Positions 4,722 through 5,080 of a DNA stretch of 5,080 nt are shown piece by piece. The DNA lies in contig JAEOTI010000324.1 in the NCBI GenBank assembly GCA_016839955.1, positions 1 to 5,080 of the forward strand, given 5' to 3'. The position numbers were made by a program, and so were the translations under genes. How positions within the stretch are numbered: position 1 is the stretch's first letter; each line of letters begins with the position of its first letter. Source of the DNA: Candidatus Hodarchaeota archaeon (GTDB lineage: Archaea; Asgardarchaeota; Heimdallarchaeia; Hodarchaeales; YT1-057). The notes beneath the pieces were generated by a model that was given only the letters and a program-made list of their open reading frames with translations, did no database searches and was not told the origin of the DNA.

Positions 4722-5080
4722 TAATAATGGCAACAATATTGATCTCTAAGCTTGTCTGATACACATAGACATCTTCGACTTTAACAGTCAAGATGTGTAG
4801 TCCTCTCGTTACTAGTGTAGAAGAGAGGTTAAATTCTCCATTTAATATCCAATCCAGTAAAACAGTTCCATCTAATAGAACTTGAAATCGTTCTGTGGAA
4901 GAAATATTAAAGAAAAAGACCTCATTGACTTCTACGACATTTCCTTTAGGAGAGAGACTATCAAAAAAGAGAAAATTAATCTGAGCTACATTCCAGACTT
5001 CAGTTGTGGTATTAGCTGAATCAATTGTTCCTTCGATTTTGACTACAATTGGTCCTTTAGTATCTGAAACCGTCCAAAAG
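4708..5080 (-). CDS. C-terminal part of a probable beta-sandwich surface protein (partial)
   Basis: A minus-strand frame enters from the right edge and stays open for 123 codons to a TAA at 4710-4708; the start lies outside the window. The translation alternates hydrophobic and polar residues throughout, as in Ig-like beta-sandwich domains. Examples are 'GPIVVKIEGTID', 'FQVLLDGTVLLDW', 'RGLHILTVKVEDVYVY' and the final strand 'LEINIVAIII'. The 'G-x-H-x-L-T-V-x-V-x-D' string is typical of the closing strands of such domains. Three N-glycosylation sequons (NTT, NIS, NLS) fit an extracellular protein. The end has no membrane anchor and no charged tail, so the protein would be secreted or anchored at its N terminus. 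Length and family cannot be told from this fragment. It is convergent with the small gene to its left. Confidence 0.65.
   Translation of the reverse strand, partial: FWTVSDTKGPIVVKIEGTIDSANTTTEVWNVAQINFLFFDSLSPKGNVVEVNEVFFFNISSTERFQVLLDGTVLLDWILNGEFNLSSTLVTRGLHILTVKVEDVYVYQTSLEINIVAIIINYS
4769..4796. repeat. Inverted repeat / hairpin inside the partial surface-protein gene
   Basis: ACATCTT, one bulged C, GACT, a five-base loop TTAAC, then AGTC and AAGATGT form an 11-bp stem with a single bulge. It lies inside the coding frame, about 20 codons before the stop. No T-tract follows on either strand, so it does not look like a terminator. It may be chance. Confidence 0.4.

Noticed and set aside
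1..5080. CRISPR array, tRNA, rRNA or insertion sequence
   Set aside because: I looked for these because of the Cas4-like gene, but saw no regularly spaced repeats, cloverleaf sequence, transposase motif or terminal inverted repeats.

Overview
The window is AT-rich (about one third G+C by eye) and looks like a chromosomal segment of an archaeon, most plausibly an Asgard lineage such as a Loki-like or Thor-like genome. Three things suggest this: archaeal-style TATA/BRE promoters, first genes that start without a ribosome binding site, and eukaryote-like Regnase/NYN ribonuclease domains beside secreted, single-pass surface proteins. The assignment is an inference; no ribosomal or other taxonomic marker gene is present.

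Layout. A minus-strand gene (104-1036) encodes a Cas4/Dna2-like PD-(D/E)XK nuclease with a complete four-cysteine iron-sulfur signature. It is transcribed divergently from a plus-strand gene (1136-1819) for a small secreted protein with a signal peptide and a C-terminal membrane anchor. That gene ends 7 bp from the end of a convergent minus-strand gene (1827-2192), which encodes a free-standing TSCPD domain, the cysteine-rich module usually found at the C terminus of B12-dependent ribonucleotide reductases. Across a 95-bp divergent spacer lies the main gene of the window (2288-4135, plus). It encodes a 615-residue membrane-anchored protein with two N-terminal membrane segments, an unrecognised cytosolic domain, a disordered linker and two tandem Zc3h12a/Regnase-like NYN ribonuclease domains. 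The first NYN domain has its catalytic aspartates; the second has lost several.

Downstream in the same orientation is a small helical, acidic protein (body 4197-4568) with an unclear 5' end. A strong Shine-Dalgarno sequence and an ATG at 4175 open a 17-codon frame that must shift by one base to join the main frame. A coding-like stretch follows in the same frame after its stop (4569-4721). The window ends with the C-terminal 123 codons of a minus-strand gene (4708-5080) for a probable beta-sandwich surface protein whose start lies outside.

How the genes may work together. Only the NYN protein and the small gene behind it look like an operon (39 bp apart, internal Shine-Dalgarno). A membrane-tethered RNA-decay or RNA-defence module with a small partner protein is the most interesting reading, but it is an inference. 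The nuclease, the TSCPD protein and the surface proteins appear to be independent units. There is no CRISPR array, tRNA, rRNA or mobile element visible.
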